Assembly: GCA_012521085.1 (NCBI GenBank)
Contig: JAAYNB010000001.1
Location: 1-44,553, forward strand
DNA: 44,553 nt
Reading direction: 5' to 3'
Origin: Clostridiales bacterium
GTDB taxonomy: Bacteria; Bacillota; Clostridia; Peptostreptococcales; Natronincolaceae
Shown here: in pieces, positions 24,929-35,206 of the stretch
Position numbering within the stretch: position 1 is the stretch's first letter
Layout of the letters: each line of letters opens with the position of its first letter
Made by a program: the position numbers and the translations under genes
The notes under the pieces: generated by a model
The model's database searches: none
What the model saw: only the letters and a program-made list of their open reading frames with translations
Told to the model about the DNA's origin: nothing

Positions 24929-25891
24929 ATGCAGATAAATAAATTAGAGGATATTTCCGCAGAACATATAAACAAGGTTGTAAAAATGGTGGTTTTAATA
25001 TCAGATATAAATATAAAGACCGCTAGAAATGGTAAAAAATATGCTGATATTATAATTCAAGATAATACTAAAATGATGGAAGCTAAGTATTGGGATTATG
25101 AAGAAAATCAGGATATATTCCAAGATTTAAATGAAAATAAAATTGTAGAAATAGAAGCTATAGTAGGTGAATATAATGGACAGCTACAGATAACCATTAG
25201 AAAGATAGAAAAAGTTAGTGATAATCATAGTATTAAAGATTTTATACCCACCAGTGATTGGGATGTGGAAGTATTAGAAAAGGGTTTAAAATACTATTAT
25301 AATAAAATTGAAAGTGCTCATATGAGGGAGTTAATAGACAAGATGATATTTACAGAGGATTTTTATAAGGACTTTTTTGTATATCCAGCTGCTAGAAAAG
25401 TACATCATAATTATTATCATGGACTTATACAGCATACTTTGGAAGTGCTGAAATTTGCTTATACTGTTGCCACTACGAAAAGACTTACCCAAAGGCAGAT
25501 TGACAGATTAATAGTTATGACCATGCTCCATGATTGGGGGAAGATACTGGAATATAAAGCTCTGCCTCAAGTAGGAACTACAGATGAGGGTATTATGTTA
25601 GGCCATATATTTATGGGAAGTCATCATACCTTGAATAATATTAATGAAATAGAGGGTTTTCCTCAGGAGGATAAATTAGTAATTTTAAATGGTATATTGG
25701 GGCATCATGGATTTTTAGAATTTGGATCACCAGTGCTACCTAAGACTGTTGAGGCCCAAATACTACATCAAGCAGATAAGATGTCAGGCGATGTGGAAAG
25801 CATTTTATCATTTATAAAAGAAGATTCTAATGATGGAGAATCATTTACAGGAAAACTCTGGAATATGGGAACAGAGTATTATAAAAAATAA
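24929..25891 (+). CDS. yhaM: YhaM-like 3'-5' exoribonuclease (OB fold + HD domain)
   Basis: This 320-residue protein matches the YhaM family, which trims RNA 3' ends in Gram-positive bacteria. Residues 1-100 form an OB-fold nucleic-acid-binding domain (for example NGKKYADIIIQDNT and GEYNGQLQITIRK). The HD domain starts near residue 155: HHNYYHGLIQHTLEV supplies the first His ligands and MLHDWGK (His201, Asp202) the HD pair, with GSHHTLNNI and LNGILGHHGF following. The ATG has AGGAGAG upstream. It is followed 18 bp on by the AlkD-like gene, suggesting one transcript with the two genes behind it. Confidence 0.9.
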   Translation: MQINKLEDISAEHINKVVKMVVLISDINIKTARNGKKYADIIIQDNTKMMEAKYWDYEENQDIFQDLNENKIVEIEAIVGEYNGQLQITIRKIEKVSDNHSIKDFIPTSDWDVEVLEKGLKYYYNKIESAHMRELIDKMIFTEDFYKDFFVYPAARKVHHNYYHGLIQHTLEVLKFAYTVATTKRLTQRQIDRLIVMTMLHDWGKILEYKALPQVGTTDEGIMLGHIFMGSHHTLNNINEIEGFPQEDKLVILNGILGHHGFLEFGSPVLPKTVEAQILHQADKMSGDVESILSFIKEDSNDGESFTGKLWNMGTEYYKK

Positions 25892-25909
25892 ATCATTAGG
25901 AGGCTAAAA

Positions 25910-26554
25910 ATGGATATCTTTCAAGTATTTTATGATAATAGAAATGAAGAACAAGCAGAACCAATGGCCAAATATATGAAAAACCTATTTCCTTTTTTAG
26001 GATTTAAGAAACCAGAAAGGACAAAATTATCAAAGGAATATTTAAAAGAAAAGAAAAAAGAAAAAAAGATTGACTGGGATTTTATCTTTAAATGTTATGA
26101 AATGCCTGAAAGGGAATTTCATTATTTAGCAATTGATTATATGAGAAGTATTAAAGATTTATTTACACCTGATGATATGGAAAATATAGAAAAACTTTTG
26201 ACAACTAAATCCTGGTGGGATACTGTTGATGCCATAAATATTGTAATAGGACATATTGTCATGAAGTATCCAGAGTTAAAAGAAAATATCATATTAAATT
26301 GGAGTAAATCAGATAATATTTGGCTAGTTAGAGTTTCTATTATATTTCAATTAAAATACAAGGAAAACACTGATACAGATTTTTTAAGTAGGGTGATTTT
26401 AGATAATTCTAAGACAGGTGAGTTTTTCATTGATAAGGCAATAGGATGGGCATTGAGGGAGTATTCCAAAACAAATAAACAATGGGTTAAGGACTTTATT
26501 GAAAACAATGAATTATCTAAACTAAGTGTGAGAGAAGGCAGTAAATATATTTAA
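25910..26554 (+). CDS. DNA alkylation repair protein (AlkD-like, HEAT repeats)
   Basis: The 214-residue, all-helical protein matches the AlkC/AlkD family, glycosylases that remove 3- and 7-alkylated purines without base flipping. SWWDTVDAI (residues 101-109) carries the catalytic Trp/Asp pair of the family, and GWALREYSK (179-187) the later Trp-containing repeat. The region before it is very basic (KEYLKEKKKEKK, residues 42-53). Length is near the usual 220-240. TAGGAGG precedes ATG 25910. It sits between an exoribonuclease gene and a zinc-ribbon gene, with no ada, alkA or recA-type partner nearby. Confidence 0.87.
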   Translation: MDIFQVFYDNRNEEQAEPMAKYMKNLFPFLGFKKPERTKLSKEYLKEKKKEKKIDWDFIFKCYEMPEREFHYLAIDYMRSIKDLFTPDDMENIEKLLTTKSWWDTVDAINIVIGHIVMKYPELKENIILNWSKSDNIWLVRVSIIFQLKYKENTDTDFLSRVILDNSKTGEFFIDKAIGWALREYSKTNKQWVKDFIENNELSKLSVREGSKYI

Positions 26555-26572
26555 AAATGGGGTGTATATTAA

Positions 26573-26941
26573 ATGTTTTTCATATTTGGAATGTCATCAA
26601 AGGAAAAAAGGCTTGATTTTAATCAAACTATTGTATGTCCATGCTGTGGTTCTTATGGTGGTTTAAAGGCTTTTATGACCTATAATTATTTTAGCTTATT
26701 TTTTATTCCCTTATTTAAATGGGATAAAAAATATTATTTAAAAAGCACTTGTTGTGGAAGTGTTTATACTATTTCTAAAAATATAGGTGAATCTATGGAG
26801 ATGGGAAGGATAAATAAGATAGATGAATCAGATTTAAAAGTGGTACATTCAAATTATAGAGGAATAAAAAAATGCAACAATTGCAATTATCCAATAGAAT
26901 CAGGATTTGAATATTGTCCAAAATGTGGTACAAAATTATAA
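26573..26941 (+). CDS. Small zinc-ribbon protein of unknown function
   Basis: This 122-residue protein has two cysteine clusters. The N-terminal one, with CPCCGS and a later STCCGSVY flanking an aromatic, hydrophobic segment (MTYNYFSLFFIPLFKWDKKYY), forms a split ribbon; the C-terminal one (CNNCNYPIESGFEYCPKCG) is a classical zinc ribbon. I recognise no specific family function. Similar small proteins often sit at the membrane or nucleic-acid interface. GGGG upstream supports the ATG. It follows the AlkD-like gene by 18 bp and probably shares its transcript. Confidence 0.75.
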   Translation: MFFIFGMSSKEKRLDFNQTIVCPCCGSYGGLKAFMTYNYFSLFFIPLFKWDKKYYLKSTCCGSVYTISKNIGESMEMGRINKIDESDLKVVHSNYRGIKKCNNCNYPIESGFEYCPKCGTKL

Positions 26942-27039
26942 AGAGTTTTTTTATAAAAAGGATTTTGATAATGCAATGTATACTATAAACAAATATTAAT
27001 ATTTATAATTGAAAAGCAAGTAATAAGAGGAGAGTATAT

Positions 27040-28059
27040 ATGAGAAATGTTGAATTTAAGCCAATTGTAGCCATAACCATGGGTGATCCAGCTGGCATAG
27101 GACCTGAAATTTTAGTGGATACAATGTTATCACCTATTATTCATGATATATGTAAACCTTTAGTAATAGGAAGTATTGAAATTCTTGAAAGGGTAGCTAA
27201 AATTTTAGGTAAAGAATTAAAATATAATAAGATTTCAAAGCCCTCTGAAGGAAAATATGAAATAGGCACAATAGATATTATTGAAACAGGTGTCTATGAT
27301 GTAGAAACTTTAGAATGGGGAAAGGTACAAAAATTAGGGGGTAGAATGAGTATAGATTGGATTGATAAATCCATAGAATTAGGTATGAACAAAGAAATAG
27401 ATGCAGTGTCTACTGCACCAATTCATAAAGGATCAATTAAATTAGCAGGAGTCCAAGAACCAGGTCATACGGAGATATACCAAAATAGAACTAATTCTCC
27501 CTATGCTCTTACAATGTTTTCTTGTCATAAATTAAGGGTTTTCTTTGTCAGTAGACATATGTCATTAATAGATGCATGTAAATATATTACAAAAGAAAAT
27601 GTACTTGAATCTATAATTAATATTGATAAAGAACTTAAAAATATAGGAGTTGAAAAACCACATATTGCCCTAGCAGCCCTTAATCCACATGGTGGAGATA
27701 ATGGTCTTTTTGGTAGAGAAGAAATTGATCATTTAATACCTGCTATTGAGAAAGCTCAGAAAATGGGAATTAATACTGTGGGTCCTATTCCAGCAGATTC
27801 AGTCTTTCATATGGGTAAATCTGGATGCTATGATGCCATACTTTCACTATATCATGATCAAGGGCATATTGCTTGTAAGACATATGATTTTGAAAAAACA
27901 ATATCCGTAACCTTCGGACTACCATTTATTAGAAGTTCAGTAGACCATGGCACAGCCTTTGATATAGCAGGAAAGGGTATGGCTGGGTCAACTAGTTTAA
28001 TAGAAGCTACAAAAATTGCATCCGAGTATGCTATTTTAATGAGGAGTAGAGAAGAGTAA
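27040..28059 (+). CDS. PdxA-family 4-phosphate dehydrogenase
   Basis: This 339-residue protein belongs to the PdxA family, NAD-dependent decarboxylating dehydrogenases acting on 4-hydroxythreonine 4-phosphate or on D-threonate/D-erythronate 4-phosphate (PdxA2/DenD-like). Visible are TMGDPAGIGPEI, STAPIHKGSIKLAG, the metal His residues in GHTEIYQ, NPHGGDNGLFGREE and LYHDQGHIACK. No pdxJ, dxs or DUF1537 kinase gene is adjacent. Many Firmicutes make PLP by PdxST, so a sugar-acid role is at least as likely as vitamin B6 synthesis. AGAGGAGAG precedes the ATG; the following hairpin ends the transcript. Confidence 0.9.
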   Translation: MRNVEFKPIVAITMGDPAGIGPEILVDTMLSPIIHDICKPLVIGSIEILERVAKILGKELKYNKISKPSEGKYEIGTIDIIETGVYDVETLEWGKVQKLGGRMSIDWIDKSIELGMNKEIDAVSTAPIHKGSIKLAGVQEPGHTEIYQNRTNSPYALTMFSCHKLRVFFVSRHMSLIDACKYITKENVLESIINIDKELKNIGVEKPHIALAALNPHGGDNGLFGREEIDHLIPAIEKAQKMGINTVGPIPADSVFHMGKSGCYDAILSLYHDQGHIACKTYDFEKTISVTFGLPFIRSSVDHGTAFDIAGKGMAGSTSLIEATKIASEYAILMRSREE

Positions 28060-28088
28060 ATATTAAATATATAATGAAATATTGACTT

Positions 28089-28126
28089 AAAAGAGAGACA
28101 GGTTTAGGGATTGTTCTCTCTTTTTT
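28089..28126 (+). terminator. Terminator after the PdxA-family gene
   Basis: AAAAGAGAGA pairs with TCTCTCTTTT, followed by further T residues; it separates this gene from addB. Confidence 0.75.
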
Positions 28127-28194
28127 AATTAGAAAATACTTAATTTATCTATGATATAATATAAACATCAATTTTTAAAAAAGGGGTGAGCATT

Positions 28195-31100
28195 TTGGGT
28201 ATAACCTATATAACCGGTAGAGCAGGTGTAGGAAAGAGCTTTTATGCTATGAGTCAGATTAGGCAAAAATTAGATAAAGAGGAAGAGCATCCATTGATAT
28301 TAATTGTTCCTGAACAATTTACTCTACAAGCAGAACGAGATCTAATAGAAAAACAAGGTCTAGAAGGAATTATGAGGGCACAAGTATTGAGTTTTACAAG
28401 ATTAGGCTATAAGGTATTTAATGAAGTAGGTGGACTTACAAAAACACCTATTAATGAAATAGGAAAAAACATGATTATAAAAAAGATCTTGGAAACCTGC
28501 CAAAGTGATTTAAAAATATATAAAAACACAGTGGAACAGAGAGGATTTGTATCTAAATTAGAAGAATTAATTTGCGAATTTAAACAACAGAATATTTCCC
28601 CGTTAATATTATCATCCAGTATTGATAGGATTGATGAATCCAGTATATTAAAGATGAAATTAGAAGATATTTCAATGGTTTATAGCCATTTTGAATCATA
28701 TTTAGAAAATCGTTATATAGATAATGAGGACCATCTAAATCTTTTAATAGAGCATATAGATAAATCTAAATTTATTGAGGATGCTGAGATATGGATTGAT
28801 GGTTTTCATGTATTTACACCACAAACTTTAAGAATAATAGAAAAACTCATGTCTAGAGCAAGGGAAGTTCATATTACATTCACATTGGAATTAGAAGGTA
28901 AAGACAGTGATAAAAATCTATTTGAACCTACTAAAAATACATATTTAAAAATAAAAGAAATAGCAGAGAAATTAAATATTGAGGAAAAAATTATAAATCT
29001 GGATTTAGAAAAAAGACCAATTACAAATAAAGTAAAGGAAATTATGCATATTGAATCAGAATTTTTTAGATATCCATATAGACAATATGAAGACGAAATT
29101 GAAAATTTAAAAGTATTTTCCAGTGAAAATCCATATTCTGAAATAGAAAATGTTGCTGCTGAAATTATAAGATTGGCCAGGGAGAGAAAATATAGATTTA
29201 ATGATATGGCAGTGGTAACAGGAGATTTGGAATCCTATGATGCCATTATTAAACGGGTTTTTGAGGAATATGGTATACCATATTTTATGGATGAAAAGAG
29301 AAGTATTATGAATAATCCTATTATAGAATTAATTCTAGCCAGTCTGGAGATTATCATTAGAAATTATAGGTATCAGGATATTTTTAAATTAATTAAAACA
29401 GGTTTTACTAATTTAACCATAGATGAGGGGGAAATTATAGAAAATTATGCTCTCCAATATGGCATTAGAGGTAGTCAATGGTTAAATCCCTTTGTCAAGG
29501 GTGATGAGGATAAATTAGAAGAATTAAATATTATTAGAGATAAACTTATAAATCCATTGGCTAAACTTCGTAAAAAAATAAAAAAGAAAAGTACAACTAG
29601 GGAAATAACTACAGCATTATTTGAATATCTTCAGGAAATGGAAATTGAAGAAAAATTAAATGATTGGATAGAGGATTTAAAAGAATCTGGTAGATATAAT
29701 TATGTCAATGAAAACACTCAGATATGGAATACAGTTATGGAAATATTTGACCAGATATATGAGATTTTAGAAGATGAACCTATAAATTTAAAAGACTATT
29801 ATAAAATCTTGGAATCAGGATTTGATGCCTGTGAAATAGGTGTTATTCCATCCACCATAGACCAAGTATTGGTAGGAAATATAGAGAGGTCTAGAAGTCA
29901 GGATATAAAGGCTTTATTTGTAATAGGTGTGAATGACGGAATTTTGCCTTCTATACAAGAAGATGGAGGAATACTCTTAGACCATGAACGAAAGTCTTTA
30001 GAAGAAATTGGAATGGAACTTAGATTAAGTGGAGAAGGAAGACTTTTTCAAGAGAATTTCACCATATACTCTGCATTTTCTAAACCCAGTGGATACTTAT
30101 GGATTAGTTATTCATTGGGAGATGAAGAAGGAAGAGCCAAGAGACCATCCATATTGATTGATAGGTTTAAGAGATTATTTCCTAGATTAGATATAGATAG
30201 TGATTTAATAAAAACAGCAGAAAGTCAATTAAATTTACTTGCCACAGCCAGCGGAAGTTTTAAATATTTAGTGGAAAATATGAGATTATATCTAGATGAT
30301 AAGCCCATGGATGAACTATGGTGGGATGTATATCACTGGTATTATACAGCTGATGACTGGAAAGAAAATACAAATATGATGATTGAAGGACTATTTCATA
30401 AAAACCAAGTTCATTATATAAATCGCAGAAAGGTAAAATCCCTATATAATACACCTATTAAAACCAGTGTTTCTAGATTAGAGAAATTTGTAAATTGTCC
30501 CTTTGCACATTTTATTACCTATGGATTGCGGCCTAAAGAGAGAAAGGAATATGAAATACAAGGGCCAGATATTGGGAGTATATTCCACTATGCCATGGAT
30601 AGGTTTGCCAGAAAGACCTATGAAAAAAATATGGATTGGATGTATATGGAAAAATATCAATCGGATGAAATAGTGGAAGAAGTTATGCAGGACATAGTCC
30701 AGGATTTTCAATATGGAGTACTACAGAGCACCTATCGTTATAAATATCTAGCTAAGAGATTGACTCGTATTAGCAAAAAAGCCCTATGGACTTTAATAGA
30801 GCATATAAAAAGTGGAGATTTTGTGCCTTTTGCTCATGAGATAGCCTTTGGTGAGGGACAATTTATTCCAAGTATTGTAGTAGAATTAGATGATGGAGAA
30901 AAGATTTATCTAGAAGGTAGAATTGATAGAGTGGATATATTAAAAGATGATGATGGTGAGTATTTTAAAGTAATTGATTATAAATCAGGAAATAAGGATT
31001 TTAATCTATCAGATGTATATTATGGATTTCAATTACAATTAATCATATATCTAGAGGTTATTTTGTCCATGAGAAGAAAGTCAAAGGATACAAAAACCTA

Positions 31101-31596
31101 TCCAGCAGGAATATTTTATTTTAAAATACATGACCCTATGGTAAATACTCCAGCTAAGGCAGTGGAAACAGTTGAAAAGGAAATTAATAAAAAGCTAAAA
31201 ATGAAAGGTTTGGTTTTAAAGGATATAAATATTATTAAGAGCATGGATAAAGATGTGGAAAGTCATTCCCAGATTATACCCGTATCTATTAATAAGAATG
31301 GAAGTATAGGAAAGGTATCTTCCGTGGCTACAGCAGAAGATTTTCAAAATTTAATAGACCATGTGGAAAGTTTAATTAAAGAAATTGGTAAGGAAATATT
31401 AAAGGGAAATATAAAAATAGAACCTTGTAAAAAAGGTCAACAGATTTCATGTAAATACTGTGATTATCAAAGTATATGTCAATTTGATACATTATTGGAA
31501 GATAATAAATATAAAAATATTCAAGAATTAAATAGAGATGAAGTATTAAAAAGAATAAAGTCTGGAGAGGGGGATAATATTGATGAAATGGACTAA
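28195..31596 (+). CDS. addB: ATP-dependent nuclease subunit B
   Basis: AddB is half of the AddAB helicase-nuclease that processes double-strand breaks for RecA. The 1133-residue protein has an N-terminal Walker A (GRAGVGKS) on an otherwise inactive helicase fold and a C-terminal RecB-type nuclease (EGRIDRVDIL, VIDYKSGNK). The nuclease is braced by a 4Fe-4S cluster whose cysteines are visible: one in FVNCPFAHF and three in SCKYCDYQSIC. The start is set at TTG 28195, about eight bases after AAGGGG; GTG 28186 from the track overlaps that site. It overlaps addA by 14 bases, so the subunits are translationally coupled. Confidence 0.94.
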   Translation: MGITYITGRAGVGKSFYAMSQIRQKLDKEEEHPLILIVPEQFTLQAERDLIEKQGLEGIMRAQVLSFTRLGYKVFNEVGGLTKTPINEIGKNMIIKKILETCQSDLKIYKNTVEQRGFVSKLEELICEFKQQNISPLILSSSIDRIDESSILKMKLEDISMVYSHFESYLENRYIDNEDHLNLLIEHIDKSKFIEDAEIWIDGFHVFTPQTLRIIEKLMSRAREVHITFTLELEGKDSDKNLFEPTKNTYLKIKEIAEKLNIEEKIINLDLEKRPITNKVKEIMHIESEFFRYPYRQYEDEIENLKVFSSENPYSEIENVAAEIIRLARERKYRFNDMAVVTGDLESYDAIIKRVFEEYGIPYFMDEKRSIMNNPIIELILASLEIIIRNYRYQDIFKLIKTGFTNLTIDEGEIIENYALQYGIRGSQWLNPFVKGDEDKLEELNIIRDKLINPLAKLRKKIKKKSTTREITTALFEYLQEMEIEEKLNDWIEDLKESGRYNYVNENTQIWNTVMEIFDQIYEILEDEPINLKDYYKILESGFDACEIGVIPSTIDQVLVGNIERSRSQDIKALFVIGVNDGILPSIQEDGGILLDHERKSLEEIGMELRLSGEGRLFQENFTIYSAFSKPSGYLWISYSLGDEEGRAKRPSILIDRFKRLFPRLDIDSDLIKTAESQLNLLATASGSFKYLVENMRLYLDDKPMDELWWDVYHWYYTADDWKENTNMMIEGLFHKNQVHYINRRKVKSLYNTPIKTSVSRLEKFVNCPFAHFITYGLRPKERKEYEIQGPDIGSIFHYAMDRFARKTYEKNMDWMYMEKYQSDEIVEEVMQDIVQDFQYGVLQSTYRYKYLAKRLTRISKKALWTLIEHIKSGDFVPFAHEIAFGEGQFIPSIVVELDDGEKIYLEGRIDRVDILKDDDGEYFKVIDYKSGNKDFNLSDVYYGFQLQLIIYLEVILSMRRKSKDTKTYPAGIFYFKIHDPMVNTPAKAVETVEKEINKKLKMKGLVLKDINIIKSMDKDVESHSQIIPVSINKNGSIGKVSSVATAEDFQNLIDHVESLIKEIGKEILKGNIKIEPCKKGQQISCKYCDYQSICQFDTLLEDNKYKNIQELNRDEVLKRIKSGEGDNIDEMD

Positions 31597-34500
31597 TGAA
31601 CAAATAGAAGCCATTGAGGCTAGAAATAGTAATCTCCTAGTGGCAGCAGCAGCAGGCTCCGGTAAAACTGCAGTTTTAGTGGAACGTATTATACAGATAA
31701 TTTTAAAGGATAAAATTGATATAGATAAACTTCTAATTGTTACCTTTACCAATGCAGCAGCAGGTGAGATGAGGGAGAGAATTGCCAAGGGAATTATAAA
31801 GGAATTGGAAAAAGAAGATGAAAATGAAGAGCATTTGAGAAGACAAATGACTTTATTAAACAAGGCCTCTATTACCACCCTCCATTCTTTTTGTATAGAA
31901 GTAGTTAAAAAACATTTTCATTTAATTGATATAGACCCTAGTTTCCGCATTGGTGATGTAATAGAAAGTGAAATGTTACAAACAGAAGCACTAGAGGAAT
32001 TATTGGAAAGGGAATATGAAAAAGATAATCCAGTATTCATAGAATTAGTAGAAAGATTTGGTGGAAATAGGGAAGATACACCTTTACAAGATTTTATTTT
32101 AAAGGTCCATAGATTTATACAAAGTCAACCTAAACCATATAATTGGTTAAATGAAAAGGTAGAAGCCTTTAATTTAGATATGAAAGCTTTGGAAAAAAGC
32201 CCTTGGCTAAAGACCATTAAGGACAGTATTATAATCAATTTAGGAGGAGCTGTCAATTTACTGGAAGAAGCTAGGAGTATTTGTAATAGAGCCAATGGAC
32301 CATATGCATATCTAGAGGCCATAGAGGATGATTTAAGAAAAATACCTGAGTTAATAGAGATTATTAAAAAAGATATATCAGGTTTTTATGAAAAAATAAT
32401 TGATTTTAAACATAAAAGTCTAAGTAGAAAAAAACAAGAGGTTGATGAAGCGCTTAAAAAAGAGGTACAGGATTTAAGGAATAAAGCTAAGGATATTATA
32501 AAAGAGATAAAAGATAATATATTTGTCCTAGACCTAGAGGAGTATTTAGAAGATTTACAAGAATTATATCCACTACTTAAATATCTATATCAGTTGGTAG
32601 TTGACTTTGGAAATCTATATGGAGAAAAGAAAAGTGAAAAGGGTATTGTAGATTTTAATGATTTAGAGCATTATGCTCTTAGGATTTTAGAAAATGAAAA
32701 ATCTGCTAAGGAATATAGAGATAGATTTGAATATATATTTATAGATGAGTATCAGGATAGTAATATTGTTCAGGAGACAATTATCAATTATATTAAGAGA
32801 GAAGATAATCTATTTATGGTGGGGGATGTTAAACAAAGTATATATAGATTTAGATTGGCAGACCCAACATTGTTCATAGATAAATATGAAAACTTTGAAA
32901 CTAAAAAAACCGCCTTAAATAGAAGAATTGATTTATCCAAAAACTTTAGAAGTAGAAATGAAATTCTAGATGCAGTGAATTTTATTTTTAAACATATTAT
33001 GAGTAAGGAACTTGGGGAAATAGATTATAAAAAAGATGCATATCTATATCCAGGTAGGGAATTTGAAAAATTAGATGGACCCTTAGTAGAGTTAAATATT
33101 ATAGATAAGGATTTTGAAATTGAAGACGATTTGGATGAGGAAATAGAAGAACTACAGGATATAGAAGTGGAAGCAAGGATTGTGGCAAAGAGGATAAAGG
33201 ATTTATTAAAGGAAGAAATATATGATGCTGAAATTCAAGGCTATAGAAAGATTCAATATAAAGATATTGTAGTTTTAATGAGGACTACACAAAATTGGTC
33301 TGATATTTTTTTAGAGACATTTTTAAATCAGGATATACCTGCTTATGCAGATTCTAATACTGGATATTTTGAAGCCATAGAAATCAATATGTTTATGAAT
33401 TTATTGAAGATTATTGACAATAAAAGACAGGATATACCTTTACTAAGTGTTATGCGTTCACCCCTTACAGATTTTACTGTAGAAGAGTTAATAGATATTA
33501 GAACTTCTCATAGGGAAGGCAGTTTTTATGATGCCATTGAAGAATATATTAAAACAGAGGAAAATCCTTTGACAAAAAAACTAGAAGAATTCATATCCAA
33601 ATTAAATAATTGGGCAAATGAAGCAAGATTTATGAAAACAGATGAATTTATATGGAAATTACTCATGGATACAGGATATATCTATTATATAACTGCTATG
33701 CCAGGGGGACAGCAAAGACAGGCCAATTTAAGGATTTTACTAGATAGGGCTAATCAATTTGAAAATACCTCAATTAAAGGACTTTTTAATTTTATAAAAT
33801 TTGTGGAAAAAATAGAGAAAAGTAGAGGGGATATGGGTGCAGCTAAAATTCTAGGTGAAAATGATAATGTGGTTAGAATAATGAGTATTCACAAAAGTAA
33901 AGGTCTTGAGTTTCCTGTGGTCATTACAGCTGGTTTAGGTAAGAGATTTAATCTAAGGGATGTAAGTGATGATGTATTACTCCATAAGGATTTAGGATTG
34001 GGACCTAAATTTACTGATTTAAATTTGAGAACCACTAGAGATACTCTGGCTAAATTAGCCATGAAGGACAGAATAAAAACTGAAAGTCTATCAGAAGAAA
34101 TGAGAATTTTATATGTTGCCTTGACAAGGGCAGTGGACAAGTTGATTTTAATGGGTTCCATTGGAAAACTTGAAAATCATGTGGAAAAATGGAGTAAAAA
34201 AATCAGTCCCTATATGTTATATTCTGCTAGAACATATTTGGATTGGATGGGAATGGTGCTTACTAAACATAGGGATGGAGAGGTTTTAAGAAATTTTGCA
34301 GGAATCCATGTTGATAATATGGATGTTATAGATGATGATTCTAAATGGGCCATTAATATATTAAATAGAAGAGATATATTATTAGAAAAACAGGAAAAAA
34401 TTGATAAAGCAAAAGAAATGCAGAAAAGATTAAAAACAGCTAAAATATATGATGAAGTATTATATAATAATAGAATAAAAAAGGTTTTGGATTGGGATTA

Positions 34501-35161
34501 TCAATATAAAAAATCCACTAATATACCTACTAAATTATCTGTTACAGAAATAAAAAAATCAAATATAAATAATATAGAAAGTATAAATTACAATATTCCA
34601 AGTCTAGTTAAAAAACCTAAATTCTTAGAGGGAACAAAGACCTTTACACCGGAGGAAAAGGGGACCATATTACATTTTGTATTACAGCATTTAGATTTAG
34701 ACATGATAAAAGAGGATATGGACAGTACTGAAAAGCAGATAGATATGATGGTTGTTAGGGAGTTACTTACAGAGGAAGAGGCTGAAATAGTAGATATCTC
34801 TAAAATTAAAACTTTCTTTAATTCCCAATTAGGAAATAGAATATTAAAATCACCTAAGGTATATAGGGAAGTAGATTTCAATATTAAAAAGAAGGCAGAA
34901 GATGTTATTGAAGGACTTAACCAATGTGATGAAAGTCTACTGGTACAGGGAAGTATAGACTGCTATTTTCAAGAGGGAGAGGCTCTCATATTAGTTGACT
35001 ATAAAAGTGATCATGTTCTATATAATAACATAAATAATATAGTCAGTAGATATGATATTCAATTAGAATTATATAAAGAGGCTTTAGAAAGAATAACTGG
35101 GAAAAAAGTATTGGAGACATATCTTTATCTATTTGATATAGACAGGGAAGTAAAAATATAA
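31583..35161 (+). CDS. addA: ATP-dependent helicase/nuclease subunit A
   Basis: AddA (1192 residues) is the motor 3'-5' helicase and second nuclease of AddAB. UvrD-type motifs are in order: AAAAGSGKTAVLVERI (Walker A, about residue 22), IVTFTNAAAGEMRERI, FIDEYQDSN (Walker B), VGDVKQSIYRFRLADP, MSIHKSKGLEFPVVIT, and EMRILYVALTRAVDKLIL. The C-terminal nuclease shows GSIDCYFQ and LILVDYKSDH. ATG 31583 follows GAGGGGG by nine bases; the track's TTG 31580 is one codon earlier. The gene ends in a hairpin. The pair serves in place of RecBCD, typical of Firmicutes. Confidence 0.96.
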   Translation: MKWTNEQIEAIEARNSNLLVAAAAGSGKTAVLVERIIQIILKDKIDIDKLLIVTFTNAAAGEMRERIAKGIIKELEKEDENEEHLRRQMTLLNKASITTLHSFCIEVVKKHFHLIDIDPSFRIGDVIESEMLQTEALEELLEREYEKDNPVFIELVERFGGNREDTPLQDFILKVHRFIQSQPKPYNWLNEKVEAFNLDMKALEKSPWLKTIKDSIIINLGGAVNLLEEARSICNRANGPYAYLEAIEDDLRKIPELIEIIKKDISGFYEKIIDFKHKSLSRKKQEVDEALKKEVQDLRNKAKDIIKEIKDNIFVLDLEEYLEDLQELYPLLKYLYQLVVDFGNLYGEKKSEKGIVDFNDLEHYALRILENEKSAKEYRDRFEYIFIDEYQDSNIVQETIINYIKREDNLFMVGDVKQSIYRFRLADPTLFIDKYENFETKKTALNRRIDLSKNFRSRNEILDAVNFIFKHIMSKELGEIDYKKDAYLYPGREFEKLDGPLVELNIIDKDFEIEDDLDEEIEELQDIEVEARIVAKRIKDLLKEEIYDAEIQGYRKIQYKDIVVLMRTTQNWSDIFLETFLNQDIPAYADSNTGYFEAIEINMFMNLLKIIDNKRQDIPLLSVMRSPLTDFTVEELIDIRTSHREGSFYDAIEEYIKTEENPLTKKLEEFISKLNNWANEARFMKTDEFIWKLLMDTGYIYYITAMPGGQQRQANLRILLDRANQFENTSIKGLFNFIKFVEKIEKSRGDMGAAKILGENDNVVRIMSIHKSKGLEFPVVITAGLGKRFNLRDVSDDVLLHKDLGLGPKFTDLNLRTTRDTLAKLAMKDRIKTESLSEEMRILYVALTRAVDKLILMGSIGKLENHVEKWSKKISPYMLYSARTYLDWMGMVLTKHRDGEVLRNFAGIHVDNMDVIDDDSKWAINILNRRDILLEKQEKIDKAKEMQKRLKTAKIYDEVLYNNRIKKVLDWDYQYKKSTNIPTKLSVTEIKKSNINNIESINYNIPSLVKKPKFLEGTKTFTPEEKGTILHFVLQHLDLDMIKEDMDSTEKQIDMMVVRELLTEEEAEIVDISKIKTFFNSQLGNRILKSPKVYREVDFNIKKKAEDVIEGLNQCDESLLVQGSIDCYFQEGEALILVDYKSDHVLYNNINNIVSRYDIQLELYKEALERITGKKVLETYLYLFDIDREVKI

Positions 35162-35168
35162 AAATAAT

Positions 35169-35206
35169 AAGGACTATAAATTCGTATATGGATTTATAGT
35201 CCTTTA
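35169..35206 (+). terminator. Terminator after addA
   Basis: AAGGACTATAAAT pairs perfectly with ATTTATAGTCCTT; the T run after it is short. The remaining 250 bases before the next gene are AT-rich and show nothing else I can support. Confidence 0.75.
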
